Origin: Zhengitettix transpicula
Taxonomy: Eukaryota > Arthropoda > Insecta > Orthoptera > Tetrigidae
Direction: 5' to 3'
NCBI GenBank assembly: GCA_037074705.1
Contig: CM073592.1
Span: forward strand, 87,795,129 to 87,859,128
DNA length: 64,000 nt
The notes below the pieces were generated by a model. That model saw only the letters and a program-made list of their open reading frames with translations. It did not search any database and was not told the DNA's origin. The translations under genes and the position numbers were made by a program. Positions 20,880-31,304 of the stretch are shown piece by piece; within the stretch, counting starts at the first letter, position 1; each line of letters opens with the position of its first letter.

Positions 20880-21670
20880 AGTATGTTTTTTGGAGTGAGG
20901 ATCTCAATGAAAGCAGGTGATAATTTTGTTCAGTAGGCAATTTGCTAGAAAATAAAACTTGTCTATTTCAGATTTAATTTATGTATTGGGGCTAGTAAAG
21001 TCAAGTATATATAATTTTTCATCACCCAACTGCCAAAGTTCCTCACCCGTGTTCTTCTTCAGGTTGTGGAGCCCTTTCCAGCCGGAAGAATCAGTATCAC
21101 TATTTTTCTGGGGGAGGGGGGGGGGGTTACATAAGGCTAGGTGTTGGTTATTGACACTTGCGTGTCAATGACGTCGTCCGTACACCTTCTATGGCGGATA
21201 TGCGATTAAACCGCTAATGCGTCAATGTAACAAGGCGTAGACGTTGGGTGTGGCTTCAATGCGCTTCACAAATACTTTCATCACAAAAACATTTTTATTC
21301 TATATTGGATTCTCTCTCCATATCAGTTACATTAAAACGATGTATCGACGAACATTCTATAAATATTCACGGCGAGTGACCGTCAACGCGGCACAAATCC
21401 TTCCAGTTTTATTCTAATTTTGTGCTTAGTCCATGTTCATGCTGCTTTTTGACCTTTCAATATTCTACCCCATTTCGTGTCTTCAGTTTCGATTCTTGTA
21501 ACACTTTATTTTCTGCCCATTTCGCTCCTTTCTAAGTCACATGCAATGTAATACCCGAATTATGACTCTTCGTGGGTCAAAACAGTTTGTTATATCTATA
21601 TTGCCTTTTACTTTACTCTTGCGTCATGTTCCTACATCCTGTTTTACTTATTAGTCGGCCTATTTAACCC
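20880..21670. other. Unannotated sequence with poly-G tract
   Basis: There is a G-rich tract around 21111-21127 and no supportable gene. The ORFs are short and have no recognised motif. Confidence 0.4.
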
Positions 21671-22131
21671 TTTTTTTAGGGAAACAGGCTACATGAGGGT
21701 AATCCACGTTGGGCAACCCCCATTTAATAGCATAGGATGGGATTTGAAAGGGGGGATGCGGAAGGGTAGAGGAAGGTAGCCAGGGGTTACTAGGGCCCCC
21801 AGGCTATATTTTAATGATCCTACCCGGCACTGGCCTAAAGAAATTCAGGGAAAACCCTAGAAAAACCTGCATCAGGTAGGTCGGGCATTTGGTACTTGTC
21901 CCACGCCCTTCCGATAGCGGGAGAGTAGTTTGCTGCGGGGACGCAGCATTCCCTTCTCCGTGCTTCGACCAGTTTAGGAGGCAGCCGGACGACTATTCCA
22001 ATGGGAATAGCAAACAACTCTTAGCGTATGCCCAAGGTATGTGACCCCGGAACATAAACCTCTCAGAACAGGCCGAGGTGCCTCGGCTTGTGGTAACCTT
22101 AGTTCATAAACGGAGAGGAAAAGGCATACCC
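21671..22131 (-). mobile_element. SINE-like family C copy (minus strand)
   Basis: A T-run at 21671 represents the poly(A) tail. It is followed by the 3' end signature CAGGCTACATGAGGGTAATC and body landmarks GATTTGAAAGGGGGGATGC, ATCCTACCCGGCA, GGTCGGGCATTTGG and GGAGGCAGC. The 5' end stops at AGAGGAAAAGGCATACCC (22130), short of the longest copy at 40071. It abuts the next copy head to head. Confidence 0.85.
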
Positions 22132-22618
22132 AATATGGCGGAGGCTATTTTTGGGGATGCCTTCACATCTCTCTGGTTTTTTTGAACTAAGGTTCCCATA
22201 TGCTGAGGCACCTCGGCCTGTTTTGAGAGGTGTATGTTCTGGTATCGCAGACCTTGGGCATACGGTAAGAGTTGTCCGCTATTCTTATTGGAATAGTCGG
22301 CCAGCTGCCTCCTAAATTGGTCAAGACACGGCGAGGGGAAAGCTGCGACCCCACAGCAAACCCCTCTCCCGCCATCGGAATGGCGTGGGACAATTACCAA
22401 ATGCCCGACCTACATGATGCAGGTTTTTCTAGGGTTTTCCCTGCATTACTTTTAGGTGAATACCGGGTAGTATCCTTCAACAATATCCCGGGGGCCTTAA
22501 TTAACCCTTGGCTACCTTCATCTACCCTTCCGCATGCCCCCTTTCAAATCCCTTCCTATTCTATTCACGGGGAGTTGCCACCATGAGGATTACCCTCATG
22601 TAGTCTGTTACCTTTAAA
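22132..22618 (+). mobile_element. SINE-like family C copy (plus strand), head-to-head partner
   Basis: The 5' variant is GGGGATGCCTTCACATCTCTC, shared in part with the copy at 49756, so at least two subfamilies exist. It contains the family landmarks through CATGTAGTCTGTTACC, then an A-rich tail (AAAAATAAAAAATAAA). Open frames in it on both strands are chance products of the repeat. Confidence 0.85.
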
Positions 22619-22640
22619 AATAAAAAATAAACTAAGTAAT

Positions 22641-22880
22641 GATATAAATACCACAGAACGTTTTTGGAGTGCATGTTACTTTCGTCACGTGATTGGAAAA
22701 AACAACGGGGGCCAGGAGCAGCACAACCGCACAATTAAAGTTGACAAACTGGAATGCGGTTGTATTACTCCTGCATCTCGTGATTTTTCCCATCACGTGA
22801 CGAAAGGGAAATTATCCCAGAAACGTTGTGTAGTACTTATATCAGCACTTAATTTTGTCTGTATTTGGCAATTTCATCTA
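22641..22880. mobile_element. Family B foldback, diverged
   Basis: The left arm ATATAAATACCACAGAACGT faces the right arm ACGTTGTGTAGTACTTATAT. The centre has TTTCGTCACGTGATTG facing CACGTGACGAAAGG. The right core is GTGACGA (22797-22803), GGGAAATTATCCC as helix II, then GAAACGTT (22820-22827). The first core base is changed from C to G. Confidence 0.7.
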
Positions 22881-22884
22881 ATTA

Positions 22885-23372
22885 TTACATTATTTTTTCA
22901 GACGTATTATATTATCAATCAATCGTAAGTTCTGTGGGATTTAGGGTAAGCATTTAAGCGCCACCTTTACTTTTTTATAAACTCTTTCTCCCCACCATCT
23001 TTGTACTAAGAGACTGGCCGCATAAAATTACTCTTTCGATTTATGAATATTAATAACTGCCAGCTGTTGCCGAAGGTAGCTCGTGCCCTTGAAGCAAGAG
23101 TAATAAGGTTTAATACTTGACTTAACGCCACATTCTAGTTTCATTCGGCTTTCAGTGGAACGTAATGCACTGTTATATAATTTTATGTTCATGATTAATC
23201 ATTAAGTATACAGCTTTCGTGTACATCGAAATCAGAATTTCACTCTCCGAGTAACACACTTTCGAAATTAGTTATCAATTATAATAACCTGACTTCTTTT
23301 TAAATAAAAAACAATAGCATACTAATCATAAATATTTATTATTCTATTTAAAACAATCTATGTGTCAGACAC
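22885..23372. other. Unannotated AT-rich DNA
   Basis: No gene or known repeat is recognised. It ends where the solo hammerhead-like motif at 23373 starts. Confidence 0.4.
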
Positions 23373-23403
23373 AACGTTTCGTCCCTGATTGGGACATGTT
23401 CAG
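23373..23403 (-). ncRNA. Hammerhead-like motif with one core change
   Basis: On the minus strand ACAC - CTGAACAT - GTCCC-AATCA-GGGAC - GAA - ACGT - T - GTGT. Helix II is a perfect 5-bp hairpin, helix III is self-complementary, and helix I can form 4 bp. The core position normally G (CUGANGA) is C, so it is likely inactive. Confidence 0.5.
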
Positions 23404-23604
23404 GTGTGCAGTTACAATTAAAATATAATTTATTATAAGGAAATTTATATTAACAAATTTCTAATAAATATTTCTGACTCATAGGTCGTTTTTCATGTTT
23501 AAATTACTTATCGTTATTGAGACTAAATGGTAAAGGTGTTTTGTATTAGACTAATTGTTTAACGTAATAATAAACACTGTGTTTGAATGCTTTCACGGTT
23601 TGGC

Positions 23605-23742
23605 ATGCATAAATTGCTCTCAGGTTTCCAACCGGTTTCTCAGTGACGTTTCGATTGCTGGCAACATCAACTTCTTCAGTCTGAAAGAACGTCGCTGAGA
23701 AATACTACAACCCGGTAGGAAACCCGAGAGTAATTTATGCAT
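23605..23742. mobile_element. 138-bp palindromic element with hammerhead-like core
   Basis: The outer ends are ATGCATAAATTGCTCTCAGG and CCCGAGAGTAATTTATGCAT, the inner arms TTTCTCAGTGACGTT and AACGTCGCTGAGAAA. The minus strand carries CTGAAGA (from 23673-23679), a weak helix II, then GAAACGTC. TTTCAG and CTGA can form helix I with one A-A mismatch. No coding sequence. Confidence 0.65.
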
Positions 23743-23865
23743 AACACATTGAATTTGTTAGTTAATGATATCTCTAAATACGTAAGTATAGGTCGCGAGA
23801 AGGGTGAAGAAAAAGGGGAGTATGGTCGTCCAGTGGAAACTCCGAACACAATATACCACTGTGAT

Positions 23866-25120
23866 CAAAAAGTAAGGTGAAATTGTCGTTTAAAACTCCC
23901 GGGTATTAGGAAGGCAGGTAATTTTTTTTTCTAGGTTGGTAGGACAGTCTATAATATTTGCCAAGCGTCTGTTTGTTAACAGGTTTAATTATCTCCGAGT
24001 TACACGTGTTTTTGTAAACAACCAAAAGTGAATTTTTCGATTTTTGCGATAGGTGACTTTGTTGAGCAAAGAACTTGCATCAAATTTTGTTTGCGGAACG
24101 AATATTCTTGTGCGGACACGTTGAAAATGTTGCGGAAGGCCTTTGGTGATCAAACTGTGGCACAAAAAAAAAGGTTTATAAGTGGTACAACGAGTTCAAA
24201 GAGGGCCGAGAACGCGTTGAAGACGAACCGCGCTCTGGACGACCATCAACGTTACCGACGAGGGACACGTCCAAAAAATCAAAGATTTGGAGCTTGAAAA
24301 TCGTCGATGGACAATTAGAGATCTCGCTGATAGTGTTGGAATATCATTTGGCTCAGCCCAAACCATTTTAAAGAATGTTTTGAGTCTCAAACGCGTCAAG
24401 TCTCGATTGGTGCCAAAATCGCTCAATTTTTGGAAGAAAAGCGTCGCGTTGATGTGTGTGAAACTTTGGTGTCTGACTATCAGGACCACTTGAAATGCAT
24501 CATTGCTGGAGAGGAGACTTGGATTTACGCATACGACCCTGAAACCACCGACCAATCCAGCAAATATCGTGCAAAAGGTGAAGCAAGACCGAAAATCGAG
24601 GTCATGTTGACAGTTTTCTTTGATTATCGTGCACTATGAATTCCTTCCGCCGGGCCAAACTGTCAGCAAAGAATATTATTTCAGCGTTATGCGTCGTTTG
24701 CGTGAAGCTATTCGTCCGAAACGGCCGGATTCTTGGTTCCTTCATCACGATAATGCACCATGTCATACTGCATTGGTTCTTCGCGACTTTTTTTTGCCAA
24801 AAACTAGACTCATATCGTTCCGCAACCACCGTATTCACCTGATTTGGCTCCTTGTTACCTTTGGTTATTCAGCAAACTTAAAAGGCAATCCGGGACGCCA
24901 TTTTGACAAGATTATGGAGATAAAAAACCGAATCGATGAAGGTCTTGAAGGCTATACCGGAAAAAGACTTTTCCGACTGTTTCGAGGACTGGAAAAAGCG
25001 TTGGAAAAAGTGCGTTTCATCGGACGGAGATTACTTTGAAGGGGATGAAATTTAGTTGGAAGAATAAATAAAGAATTTATAATTTATAAATAAGTTCACC
25101 TTACTTTTTGTTCAGAGTGG
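23866..25120 (+). mobile_element. Mariner element (second family), 1255 bp
   Basis: The left TIR CCACTGTGATCAAAAAGTAA starts at 23866 and the right TIR is the worn inverse ending at 25120 (TTACTTTTTGTTCAGAGTGG). TA flanks both ends (23864-23865 and 25121-25122). Same family as the copies at 27665 and 44859. Confidence 0.92.
24048..25067 (+). pseudogene. Mariner transposase, multiple frameshifts
   Basis: The start Met is mutated (ATA before GDFVEQRT). The N-terminal FVEQRTCIKFCLRNEYSCAD is intact, then frames switch repeatedly: RRWTIRDLADSVGISFGSAQ, IAGEETWIYAYDPETTDQSS, HYEFLPPGQTVS, SWFLHHDNAPCHTALVLRDF. The first Asp lies in a GEETW context, where the family usually has GDETW. The SPDL..CDFWLF box is disrupted (HLIWLLVTFGYS). 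The C-terminal ITLKGMKF has an early stop. Dead copy. Confidence 0.88.
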
Positions 25121-25797
25121 TATTTCTTTGAGCCAATGTTTTCAGTATAGTTTTTACATTATCAAGTTGATGTAACAAAGCTTCATGTTCAACTGAGCTG
25201 CTGCTTACTCCTCCCAACTCCTGAAAGGACCGGACAGTGAGCCACTGCGCATCTTATTTTACCAAGTAAATTAGCTTAAAGATTCAATTGAAATTTGACT
25301 GCGAATGGGAAATAATATTAACTTATCTACATATTGGAGAGCTCTTACTCTTTCCCTGCACCTTACGTCTTTTACTGTGTTTAGTAGCATTTGTATTAAT
25401 TTTCCATTTTTATGTTTCTGATTCCTTATTTTCGAAGTAGTCTGTTTCTTGAAACTGGCTTGAGTTTGTTCGATGTATTTTTCTGGAAAAATTTGTGGTT
25501 CCCGTGCCAATTTTCCTCGCTTTCTTTTAACCACTACGTAATTTTGTACAAGTCTCTGCCCAGTAACCGTTTAAAATCTTTCAATCCGTTGATGAGTTTC
25601 GTAAATGGGGTTCGAAACGTTCATTTTAAAATGTGACTTTTACCGTCGGGTTGGAGATCCTGCGCGGGCACGTGCGAAGTCGTCGAGACGAAAATGTAAA
25701 AATTGCTGTAGATGGCAGGCAAATAAACAGCAGATGGTGTTTTTAAATAACATTCCCAGATGACAGAGAAAAACTGCAGATGGTACGTTTTAAGAAA

Positions 25798-25865
25798 CAT
25801 TTCTGCAACGACAAATAAACAGCACTCAGCGTATTCCTAGAAACATTTGCAACATACACGCCACG
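25798..25865. repeat. 68-bp direct repeat flanking a family C SINE, copy 1
   Basis: It starts CATTTCTGCAACGACAAATA and ends ACATACACGCCACG. It recurs at 26218-26285, exactly 420 bases on, with about four differences. The SINE lies between the two copies. Confidence 0.9.
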
Positions 25866-26217
25866 TTTTTTTTTAGGTGTAGACAGGCTATGTATAGGGT
25901 AATCCACATAGTGGAAACTCCCCTCTTATAGCATAGGAAAGGGATTTGAAAGGGGGGATGTGGAAGGGTAGAGGAAGGTAGCCAAGGGTTAACTAGGGTC
26001 CCCGGGCTATATTTTAAGGATCCTACCCGGCATTCGCCTAAAGAAATGCAGGGAAAACCCTAGAAAAACTTGCATCAGGTAGGTCGGGCATTTGGTACTT
26101 GTCCCATGCCCTTCCGATGGCGGGAGAGGGGTTAGCTGTGGGGTCGCAGCATACCCCTCGCCGTGCCTTGGCCAGTTTAGGAGGCAGCTGGCCGACTATT
26201 CCAATAGGAATAGCGGA
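25866..26217 (-). mobile_element. SINE-like family C copy, 5'-truncated
   Basis: A T-run at 25866 is followed by AGGTGTAGACAGGCTATG and the usual family body, ending at CCAATAGGAATAGCGG. It ends internally to the family consensus. The flanking 68-bp direct repeats are either an unusually long target-site duplication or two units of a pre-existing tandem repeat. Confidence 0.85.
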
Positions 26218-26285
26218 CATTTCTGCAACGACAAATAAACAGCACTCGGCGTTTTTCTAGAAACATTTGCAACATACACGCCGCG
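26218..26285. repeat. 68-bp direct repeat flanking a family C SINE, copy 2
   Basis: Second copy of the sequence at 25798-25865. It ends ACATACACGCCGCG. Confidence 0.9.
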
Positions 26286-26608
26286 TGGTGGAGACACTGG
26301 TAGTTGTCAAACCTGATAGTCGGGGAACGTTTGGTCGATGACGAACTGTAACCTCATTAAGTATCACCTTAAATAATAGGTGGAAGATACACCACTTAGA
26401 AGGCGATGAAAATTAATATAAAATTGGGAGAGTTTGAGGGGGAGGGGGGGGGGAATGACAGGGAGAATTTAACTCCGTATTTATGGGCTCACTTCTAGGA
26501 ACTTTAAGCCCTCGCTTCCGATAATTTTCTGCCAAGAATACGCCTCGATAAAATGTGGGAGAAATAATTCATAACTTCAATATGCATATCGATAAATATT
26601 GCCACAAT

Positions 26609-27165
26609 ATTGTAATATACACAATTAATACCTTAATTAAATGAAATTTGAAGAATTCGCCTGTCGTTGGAGCTATTAATGTAATAATTAACTGGAAGGC
26701 GTTAATTAAATAAAAGAATTAATAAAATTTACAAACAATATTTATTTATTTTGTGGCAATAATTTAAAACAATTACAAATTTAAAATATTAAATCTCAGG
26801 GTCTTCACTGGGTTTGATAATGGACACATCAATTATATTTAAAATCTTATTAACAAACAAATCACATTTACCTAAACAATACGTCGACAAAAAGAAAAGA
26901 AATTAACTTGCCAATTAAAATAGAACAAAATTAAAAAGTAAAAAATTAACTCTGATTAACAATTTAAAAAGGAGAACGAAATCTGACTTCTATCTTTTAA
27001 TTACGTTTACATAAATAATTATTTTGTAATTTGTTACTCACATCTGTCCAGTTGGTTCCATCATCCCATTCGTTTTCGAATTACACTATTGCTTGATTTT
27101 ACACCGATTCTAAGATTCACAGATTTTACACTGGATATCCGGAACTCGGATGATCCTACTTTTTA
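26609..27165 (+). repeat. Family D (solo-LTR-like) copy, right-truncated
   Basis: It starts TTGTAATATACACAATTAAT and shares a long body with 61046 onward: TCTCAGGGTCTTCACTGG, then GGACACATCAATTATATTT, then TTGTTACTCACATCTG, CACTATTGC and ACTCGGATGATCCT. About 80 extra bases occur near the left end. The right half of the family is missing. Confidence 0.8.
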
Positions 27166-27221
27166 CATATAATGCAGTTTTTTTTACCAATACCAGAAAA
27201 TTTTATTTATTTATTTACGAC

Positions 27222-27252
27222 AACGTTTCGGTACGTGTTTGTTCCATTCTCA
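27222..27252 (-). ncRNA. Hammerhead-like motif, degenerate core
   Basis: On the minus strand GAC - CTGAGAAT - GG..CC - GAA - ACGT - T - GTC. Helix I (GAC/GTC) and helix III (ACGT) fit, but the core is CTGAGAA instead of CTGANGA and helix II is weak. Confidence 0.35.
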
Positions 27253-27664
27253 GGTCTTCCTGCATTATTTATTTCATATAAACAGAAGTAAAAATACAGT
27301 CTTTATTAAACAACGTTCACAGATGACATTGTATCTGCTGTCTAATGACGTCATCGCACCTCGCAGTCGCTGCTCACAGAAACACTTGATTTTGGTGACC
27401 AAGAAAATTTTATCGTTTGATACAGAAAAAAATATTGGATGTATCGTTATCTTATTATAAATTTTTATTATGTAAATGAAGCTATTAATTAATTAGACTC
27501 AGTCCGTAACAAATGTTCCTTGAAGGTTACTTTCTCGTGATGATCTGTGGAAAATGAATTTATTCTATTCTGTTGTGTAGTTTACAAAATCTCTTGCTCT
27601 GATTGTAATTCCTGTTACATTGGGTAAACCAAATGGTCAGCAAATACCCATATGAAAGAAAATA

Positions 27665-28952
27665 CCACTGTGAACAAAAAGTAAGGTGAATTTATTTATA
27701 AAATATAAATTCTTTATTTATTCTTCCAAATCAATTTCATCGACTTCAAAGTAATAAAACGCACTTTTTCCAACGCTTTTTCCAGTCCTCGAAACAGTCA
27801 GAAAAGTCTTTTTCCGGTATAGCCTTCAAGACCTTCTTCGATTCGGTTTTTATCTCCTCAATCGTGTCAAAACGACATCCCCGCATTGGCCTTTTGAGTT
27901 TGCTGAACAGCCAGAAGTTGCACGGAGACAAATCAGGCGAATACGGTGGTTTCGGAACGATATGAGCCGAGTTTTTGGCAAAAAAGTCGCGAAGAATCAA
28001 TGCAGTATGACATGGTGCATTATCGTGATGAAGGAACCAAGATTTCGGCCGTTTCAGACAAATAGCTTCACGCAAACGACGCATAACGCTCAAATAATCT
28101 TCTTGGTTGACAGTTTGGCCCGGCGGAAGGAATTCATAGTGCACCACACCACGATAATCAAAGAAAACTGTCAACATGACCCTGATCTTCGATCGACTTT
28201 GCCGTGGTCTTTTCGGTTTGCTTCACAGTTTGCTCGATATTCTCTGGATTGGTCGGTGGTTTCAGGGTCGTATGCGTAAATCCAAATCTCATCTCCAGTA
28301 ATGATGCATTTCAAGTGGTCCTGATAGTCAGACAGCAAAGTTTCACACACATCAACGCGACGCTTTTTTTTCCCCAAAAAGCTGAGTTATTTTTGCACCA
28401 TTCGAGACTTGACTAGTTTGAGACACAAAACAATCTTCAAAATGGTTTGGGCTGAGCCAAATGATTATCCAATACTATCAGCGTGATCTCTAATTGTCCA
28501 TCGACGATTTTCAAGCTCCAAATCTTTGATTTTTTGGACGTGGCCCTCGTCGGTAGACGTTGATGGTCGTCCAGAGCTCGGTTCGTCTTCAACGCGTTCT
28601 CGGCCCTCTTTGAACTCGTTGTACCACTTATGAACGTTTTTTTGTGTCATAGTTTGATCACCAAAGGCCTTCCGCAACATTTTCAACGTGTCCGCACAAG
28701 AATATTCGTTCCGTAAACAAAATTTGATGCAAGTTCTTTGCTCAACAAAATCATCCATTGCAAAAATCGGAAAATTCTCTTTTGGTTGTTTACAAAAACA
28801 CGTGTAACTCGGAGATAATAAAACTTTTTAACAAACAGATGTTTGGAAAATATTATAGACACTCCTACCAACCTAGGAAAAAAAATTTACCTGCCTTCCT
28901 AATACCCGGGAGTTTTAAATGACAATTTCACCTTACTTTTTGATCACAGTGG
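27665..28952 (-). mobile_element. Mariner element (second family), 1288 bp
   Basis: TIRs are CCACTGTGAACAAAAAGTAA at 27665 and the inverse ending TTTTTGATCACAGTGG at 28952, with TA at 27663-27664 and 28953-28954. It is in inverted orientation relative to the copy 3.8 kb upstream, so the pair forms a long inverted repeat. Confidence 0.93.
27718..28758 (-). pseudogene. Mariner transposase, third catalytic Asp replaced
   Basis: Start MDDFVEQRTCIKFCLRNEYS at 28758. A 97-codon frame with KNVHKWYNEFKEGRERVED is followed by frame changes. The next frame reads ITGDEIWIYAYDPETTDQSR, and a 143-codon frame carries HYEFLPPGQTVNQEDYLSVM and FLHHDNAPCHTALILRDFF. The third catalytic residue is changed: PYSPDLSPCNFWLF has Asn where mariners have Asp. 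The spacing is otherwise D,34. This is the longest readable copy of its family here, yet inactive for two independent reasons. Confidence 0.9.
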
Positions 28953-29078
28953 TATGTCCAATATGTATTATATTATTAATGGACTAAGTTTGTAAAATGA
29001 AGATCACGGTGAAAACTAATTGTTATTAAAATAAATATAATTTAAGTATAATTGAAAATAATGACTAAGAAAAAATTC

Positions 29079-29208
29079 AGACAAAAAGGGGTAATATAAA
29101 TACCACACAACGTTCCTGGGATCGTGACGAAAGGGACAAGGATCCCAGAAACGTTGTGTGGTATTTATATTACCCCTTTTATGTCTGAGCTGGCTATCTT
29201 TCTTATTC
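29079..29208. mobile_element. Family B foldback with deleted centre
   Basis: CAGACAAAAAGGGGTAATAT faces ATATTACCCCTTTTATGTCTG, and CACACAACGTTCCTGGGATC faces GATCCCAGAAACGTTGTGTG. The loop is only about 20 bases. The core is GTGACGA (29124-29130), then GGGA-CAAGGA-TCCC, then GAAACGTT (29148-29155). Confidence 0.8.
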
Positions 29209-29289
29209 ACCAATTGTTATTTCTATCGCTATATGTATTTTAAGATTTCTTTTCGCTTTTCGTGTGTGTGTATATGTAAGGTATTTCCG

Positions 29290-29600
29290 TAGTTGATTGC
29301 GAGTGTTTGTCGCAGGTGGACTGCCGTGGCGTGACTTGCGAGTCACCCTGTGGCAGGTGTTTTGTGAAGCGCGCACCTGTTTCTCCCCGTGCCGTGGCAC
29401 AGGCAGAGGCAGCCACCACCATTTACTCCTCATTAAGTGGCACACGCCTCGCAGGGCCCAAAGGAAGCGACACCAATTACAACCAACAAAACAATGCTCG
29501 CGCTGCGGCTCTACTCCGCACAAAAAAAATAACGACAGAACACGCAAAATTTGTCTCAATAATATCAAATACATTTGGTCTTCGGGGTATTCCGTAGCTT
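29290..29600 (+). other. GC-richer block with a 97-codon open frame, unrecognised
   Basis: This block is distinctly more GC-rich than its surroundings. An open frame from 29307 to 29597 reads through CRGVTCESPCGRCFVKRAPV and AAALLRTKKITTEH. No family is recognised, and an overlapping frame of similar length exists on each strand, so the openness may come from base composition. It may be a fragment of an unknown element. Confidence 0.25.
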
Positions 29601-29825
29601 ATTAAAACAGACGACAGTTGCAGAAAACCGGGATACGACGTTCGATAGTATTATATTTTTGCAACTCTTTTCTCCCCTACATTCCTTCAGTTTTACTCAT
29701 CCTGAACAAATCGTGTACGCAGAAATGACCATTACCTTCTCCCACTGATCTTTGCTTCACAATTACCGGCCTTGTCGTCACTGCGTGTGCAGAATTGATT
29801 AATTAACTTATATATGAATGCGGGG

Positions 29826-30075
29826 ATGTACGGGGGTGGAAATTTTCAAACGGGCTAAATGAGCCGACATTTAAGTATGATAAAGAGGTCAAAGAGATTT
29901 CTACCGATTTTATCTGTGCGTAATTTCGATCACTTACTTCGTGAGAAAGGAGAACCCTTTGGGGTGGGGGTGGACGGATGTTACAAGAAAATAACGCGAA
30001 TATAACCTATATTGGAGTCGAATTCAGTGTTATGGATGTCGCTGAGTTTAATTATGACACTCAATTTGCCATTCA
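29826..30075 (+). mobile_element. Helitron-like (family E) internal fragment
   Basis: GGGGGTGGAAATTTTCAAAC, then TTTCTACCGATTTTATCTG, then ACGCGAATATAACC and GTTATGGATGTCGCTGAG match one internal module of the elements at 32497-33467 and 42353-43130. No termini are present. Confidence 0.65.
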
Positions 30076-30093
30076 CAAATAGTGAATAAAAAA

Positions 30094-30141
30094 TATAGCC
30101 AAATACAGACAAAAAGGGGTAATATAAATACTACACAACGA
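30094..30141 (-). repeat. Family B terminal fragment
   Basis: ATAGCCAAATACAGACAAAA and TAATATAAATACTACACAAC represent the outer end of one arm only, cut off at the hammerhead region. Confidence 0.7.
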
Positions 30142-30142
30142 T

Positions 30143-30485
30143 TCTTTCACCTATCCGCTCGAGCTAAAAGGACTCCAGTCGATTAGAGATTTGTCAAGAC
30201 ATTAATTGGTAATCGAGCAGAAAAATGAGACACAGTTAGGTACTTCAGGGGTCCAGGCCTTGTTTTACTTTTGAAGGGGTTTAATCAGGAATGAAAGTTT
30301 GTCATTTGACTTTTTAAAATTTAAATACAAATTTGTCACCTCCAGCTCAAACAGAAAGCCCGTTATTAATAGAATATTAGCACGTTATACAGACACTAAT
30401 TTATTCTAAAAACCAAATATAAAAGCTTATGTTTTCTGCCAGTCATTACGGAAGAAGTTATTACGGTCTACATTACGGTCTACAT
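30143..30485. other. Unannotated DNA
   Basis: No ORF or repeat is supported. Confidence 0.4.
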
Positions 30486-30790
30486 TAGGGTTATCCGCTT
30501 TGATGTCTCTCTCCTTTATTGCATAGGAATGGGGGATGTGGATGCAGGGAAACCACTTAGAGAAACCTGCATCGGGTTCTGATAACGTGTGTTGGGTTTT
30601 CTGTGCGGATGCAGCATTTCCGACACCATGCCTCGAACCGATTTGGAGGGCAGGTGGCCGACTGGTCCAATAGGATCAATAAATAACTCTCGCCGAATGC
30701 ACAACGTCTGCGAACCCGGAACATACATCCTTCAAATCCAGGTTAGGTGTCACGGCCTATGGGAATCTTATTTTAAAATCCCTGGCTTAA
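30486..30790 (-). mobile_element. Old diverged family C SINE
   Basis: GGGTTATCCGC, CATAGGAATGGGGGATGTGG, GCAGGGAAACCAC, AACCTGCATCGGGT, GGTGGCCGACTGGTCCAATA and CCCGGAACATACATCC follow the family C order, but with many substitutions and indels. This is the oldest copy in the window. Confidence 0.7.
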
Positions 30791-31304
30791 ATCCAGGAAG
30801 AGGAAAATCCCAAGCAGGAAGTTATCCATTCTATAAACTAGAGAGCTAGCTTACCCTTATCCTACGAGAGTTTGTCACTCTATTTATATAAGTAGAATCC
30901 TGATGATTTTGGCGTGATATAGTAGATCCAACTGGTCGTAGCGTCTATTCTCTTACATATATTTGACTGAGGGAGTCGTTTATATTTTCATTGGCAATTC
31001 ATCGTTGGGAGAGCATGGCTGAGGAATCCAATTATTATATATTAATTAGTTTTCGTTGAGAGAGCATGCGCTTAACATGAATGTGGCTGATGTACAGCAA
31101 TCTAAATGGCAGACAACCAAACAGTTTTGGCTTTTCTGCGCGCCATTAATGACCGGTAATCACAATTTGAATTATTACGGTATCGTGAAGGGTTGATTTT
31201 TTCTAGCTTCTTCGAGTGACAATTTCGGAACACAGCGAAATTTCGTGTAACTCTTAATATAAAAAATTCGTTTTGTGTTTGTAATTTACGTATTAAGCAT
31301 AAAT

